DNA from: Lentisphaeria bacterium
Lineage (GTDB): Bacteria; Verrucomicrobiota; Lentisphaeria; Oligosphaerales; Oligosphaeraceae
Direction of reading: 5' to 3'
Assembly: GCA_016287975.1 (NCBI GenBank)
Contig: JAEEXV010000072.1
Location: 1 to 8,995, forward strand
DNA: 8,995 nt
Of the stretch, positions 7,350 through 8,995 are shown piece by piece. Below the pieces are notes generated by a model. That model saw only the letters and a program-made list of their open reading frames with translations, was not told where the DNA came from and did not search any database. The stretch's first letter is position 1; each line of letters begins with the position of its first letter. Position numbers and translations under genes: made by a program.

Positions 7350-7479
7350 CGCGCCCCGCCAGCACCACCATGCACTCCGCGATCTCCGTCCGCGTCCGCG
7401 GGTGCAGACACGGGTTGCTGTCCTCGTCCGCCCAGGCGGCCAGCAGCAGAATCAACAGGATGGCGAGCAGGCGGGTCAT
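7246..7479 (-). CDS. Short signal-peptide ORF with its tail running out of frame through the IS630 remnant
   Basis: This 77-residue frame starts with a convincing Sec signal peptide: MTRLLAILLILLLAAWA then DEDSNPC, with probable cleavage after AWA. The next 20 or so residues contain two Cys (PCLHPRTRTEIAEC). From about 7360 downward the frame enters DNA that, one frame over, encodes the IS630 transposase tail, so the last 35 to 40 residues are probably meaningless. The likely history is an exported-protein gene whose 3' part was replaced when the IS inserted or recombined. No clear Shine-Dalgarno sequence is seen. It lies 76 bases downstream of the unrecognised ORF at 7556-8530 on the same strand. 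I do not recognise a family. It may be a pseudogene. Confidence 0.4.
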   Translation of the reverse strand: MTRLLAILLILLLAAWADEDSNPCLHPRTRTEIAECMVVLAGRASREKPGGMVLANAEGTRLQDILPAEPFTRAEPR

Positions 7480-7555
7480 TGCGGTTGCGCATCAGGGGGG
7501 GACCGCGCAAAATATATCCCGGATTTGCGGAATCGCTCCACGAGGCCATCCTCCG

Positions 7556-8530
7556 CTATGGCGGGGGAAGCACGCCGTCGCAGACAATCAACTCGCATTT
7601 GCCATACATCTCCCTGTAGACAGGCACGCCATTTGGGGATGGAGCACGGTTTTCGGTGACATCGCGCCTGTCATGGCTGGAAGCATATTTTGCCTCCAGA
7701 ACCTTCAGCAGTGTCTCTGCATCGGGGAGCGTGGCCAGCGAATCGAAGGGGGCCAGGAAGATGCGCAATTCAAATCCCCCGGCGCCTTCGTGCACCAGAG
7801 CCACAATGTCCCCCTTGAAGTTCTCGGGAAGCGGATCCGGCCCACGGTCGCTTTGCAGCAGGCTGTCCAGTAGGAATTCTCCCTTCCCGTCGGGGAGGCG
7901 AAAGGCAATATCCACCTCCCGGGGCGTCGGCAACACGGTCACCTCCTTCGCCCAGACCATGCCCCCCTTTGACAAGACCGCCGGCGTCGCCACCAAAGTC
8001 TGCGCCTCGTCTTCGTATACATGGTAATAGTTGTTCTTGAACCAGGTGATTGTCAGGGGACTTCCTGCATCAGTCAAAAGCCCGAAGTTGAAGCGGCTGC
8101 GCTCCTGCGGAGACTGCAAGGTGCGCTTGATGGATTGATCGTTCCAAGAAAAACGTTTCCAAAGTTCCTTCCGATTGAATTTATCGACATACATGCCCAT
8201 TTCGTAGTCTTTTCCATTATCACCGTGTTTCAGGACTAGGATGATGGTGCCACCGAACTTCGGGGGAAGCGCGAGTCTGGCATAAATTTCGTGCCGCTTG
8301 CCGCCCTCGTCCGTGAACCGCACCCCGACATTCTGCGGCAATGCGCGCGTCCCATAGCATATTGCATACCTTTGGCGCTGGTCCGCAAGCTGCTGTGCGC
8401 CCTGGGGCGGAACCTCGGCTTCATCGACTCGTTCCTGGCCAGGGGCGGACGGCTCGGCGAGAGGCAGTTGCGGATGGAAAAGCAGCGCGACCTTTATGCG
8501 GCATTGGACGTCATGCCGCCGCAATGACAT
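7556..8530 (-). CDS. Hypothetical protein, N-terminal part probably foreign
   Basis: The open frame codes for 324 residues, starting at the ATG at 8530 and ending at the TAG at 7556-7558. I recognise no family. From about residue 50 on (below about 8375) the sequence looks like real protein, with alternating hydrophobic strands and charged turns: ARLALPPKFGGTIILVLKH, FSWNDQSIKR, TWFKNNYYHVYEDE and FKGDIVALVHEGAGGFELRI. It ends in YGKCELIVCDGV. The first 50 or so residues (Arg, Gln and Pro rich, no signal peptide) lie antisense to a plus-strand transposase-like tail at 8375-8527. The native start has therefore probably been lost and replaced, and the gene is likely 5'-truncated. Base composition of the good part is clearly less GC-rich than that of genes to the left. 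The short signal-peptide ORF follows it on the same strand. Confidence 0.55.
   Translation of the reverse strand: MSLRRHDVQCRIKVALLFHPQLPLAEPSAPGQERVDEAEVPPQGAQQLADQRQRYAICYGTRALPQNVGVRFTDEGGKRHEIYARLALPPKFGGTIILVLKHGDNGKDYEMGMYVDKFNRKELWKRFSWNDQSIKRTLQSPQERSRFNFGLLTDAGSPLTITWFKNNYYHVYEDEAQTLVATPAVLSKGGMVWAKEVTVLPTPREVDIAFRLPDGKGEFLLDSLLQSDRGPDPLPENFKGDIVALVHEGAGGFELRIFLAPFDSLATLPDAETLLKVLEAKYASSHDRRDVTENRAPSPNGVPVYREMYGKCELIVCDGVLPPP
8375..8527 (+). pseudogene. Transposase-like fragment (possibly IS5-type), C-terminal region only
   Basis: On the plus strand, from about 8375 to the TGA at 8525-8527, the frame reads LALVRKLLCALGRNLGFIDS and then FLARGGRLGERQLRMEKQRDLYAALDVMPPQ. It is strongly helical, with GC-rich third positions like the genes on the left. 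I recall the pattern 'RNL.FID.FL..GG.L..RQ.RM...QR.LY' from a helical segment of some IS5-like (DDE_Tnp_1) transposases, but this is from memory and not secure. Upstream of about 8371 the plus-strand frame has no sensible protein, so the fragment begins at a junction. It overlaps the N-terminal part of the minus-strand ORF 7556-8530; only one of the two frames can be ancestral coding there. Confidence 0.35.
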
Positions 8531-8581
8531 TCCTCGTTATGCGTTGACGGGAATCCAGGCGAGAAGGCGATGACGCGAGTC

Positions 8582-8601
8582 GGCGTGAAGGCGTGAAGGC
8601 G
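8582..8601. repeat. Short tandem repeat, 8-bp unit GGCGTGAA, 2.5 copies
   Basis: GGCGTGAA occurs at 8582-8589 and 8590-8597, followed by GGCG. The wider stretch 8552-8605 repeats the core GAAGGCG several times. It lies in the 87-base gap between the transposase-like fragment and the AT-rich ORF, at the point where base composition changes. It may be a scar of recombination. Confidence 0.45.
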
Positions 8602-8614
8602 ATGCAGAAGGTTT

Positions 8615-8995
8615 TCAGAACCGACCCTCTTGGGGAACATCGCGTTCCAAATAGTTTTTTTGATAATCTGTTAATTTGTTTAACAGGTAGTTGACACTAT
8701 TTTTCTCTTGCACAGTCCAGCCAAGCCAATTATTCCATAGGATTCCAAATGGAGCCAGCGGCAGCCAGATGTAACATCTTAGATTTTCAGACGTTGAAGC
8801 AGAATAAATCTTTTTATTGTCGTAAATTAGGATGGCTGACAAATCAAAATACATGTTTTGCCAAGATGGAATAAGAAATAGTGTATAATAAATTAGGAGT
8901 CCATGGGCAAAAGATTCATTAGCGGGACACATAGAGTAGTGCGCGAGAAAATGAATATGATATCGACTCTTTTCAGATGGCTTTCTATATGTAAC
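8615..8995 (-). CDS. Unrecognised AT-rich ORF, C-terminal part (runs off the right edge)
   Basis: The minus-strand frame is open from the window edge to its stop at 8615-8617, giving 126 visible residues with no stop. An internal ATG at 8932 would give 105 residues, but the coding look continues upstream (YRKPSEKSRYHIHFLAHYS), so the true start is probably outside. Visible traits are a hydrophobic stretch HGLLIYYTLFLIPSW, a strand pair FDLSAILIYDNKKIYS, the motif YIWLPLAPFGILWN, and a charged helical end LLNKLTDYQKNYLE. The pattern of 'LIP.W...Y.L.....DN.....WLPL.PF' followed by a terminal helix is reminiscent of small bacterial lipoproteins or envelope proteins of unknown function, but I cannot assign a family. 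The region is much more AT-rich than the rest of the window, suggesting recent transfer. Confidence 0.6.
   Translation of the reverse strand, partial: VTYRKPSEKSRYHIHFLAHYSMCPANESFAHGLLIYYTLFLIPSWQNMYFDLSAILIYDNKKIYSASTSENLRCYIWLPLAPFGILWNNWLGWTVQEKNSVNYLLNKLTDYQKNYLERDVPQEGRF

Noticed and set aside
7336..7371. Programmed frameshift joining the signal-peptide ORF to the transposase frame
   Set aside because: The A-run is not a full slippery heptamer, the required shift is +1 rather than -1, and a signal peptide on a transposase makes no biological sense; a deletion or insertion scar is simpler.
8552..8605. GAAGGCG-rich stretch as a CRISPR or iteron array
   Set aside because: Units are only 7 to 8 bases, copies are few and irregular, and there are no spacers or replication genes nearby.

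Overview
This is a GC-rich bacterial window made of two parts. Positions 1 to about 7035 are a compositionally even, plus-strand chromosomal stretch. Positions from about 7036 to the right edge are a patchy accessory zone of insertion-sequence remnants, chimeric reading frames and progressively AT-richer DNA. The organism cannot be fixed from sequence alone. High GC, several genes without a Shine-Dalgarno sequence, an exported GH36-type glycosidase of the YRQD subgroup and fragmented IS elements would fit a gut or environmental bacterium of the PVC group (for example Lentisphaerota or Kiritimatiellota). That is a low-confidence guess.

Left to right: the end of an AraC-type regulator (1-125); a minus-strand reading-frame fragment with a strong palindrome upstream of it (158-508); a probable sigma-70-like promoter (528-555); a cytosolic 5'-nucleotidase of the NT5C1/PF06189 type (634-1560); an exported alpha-galactosidase-like glycoside hydrolase of clan GH-D (1578-3551); a small alpha/beta hydrolase (3604-4395); and, after a 150-base leader with a hairpin and a good ribosome binding site, a short UvrA-family ABC ATPase that lacks the UvrB-binding insertion (4546-7035). 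The nucleotidase, glycosidase and hydrolase lie close together (17 and 52 bases apart) and are probably co-transcribed, but no common pathway is obvious. The UvrA paralogue probably has its own leader and possibly its own promoter.

The right part holds, all on the minus strand, a truncated IS630-type transposase tail (7095-7349) overlapped out of frame by a short signal-peptide ORF (7246-7479), then an unrecognised ORF (7556-8530) whose N-terminal part appears replaced by foreign sequence. The plus strand of that replaced part reads as a transposase-like tail (8375-8527). The window ends in a clearly AT-rich, unrecognised minus-strand ORF that runs off the edge (8615-8995). The tetranucleotide CCGG is very rare in the left part (9 sites in 7 kb by hand count) but not in the right part (6 in 2 kb), which supports separate histories. 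I see no tRNA, rRNA, CRISPR array or convincing new multi-gene system.
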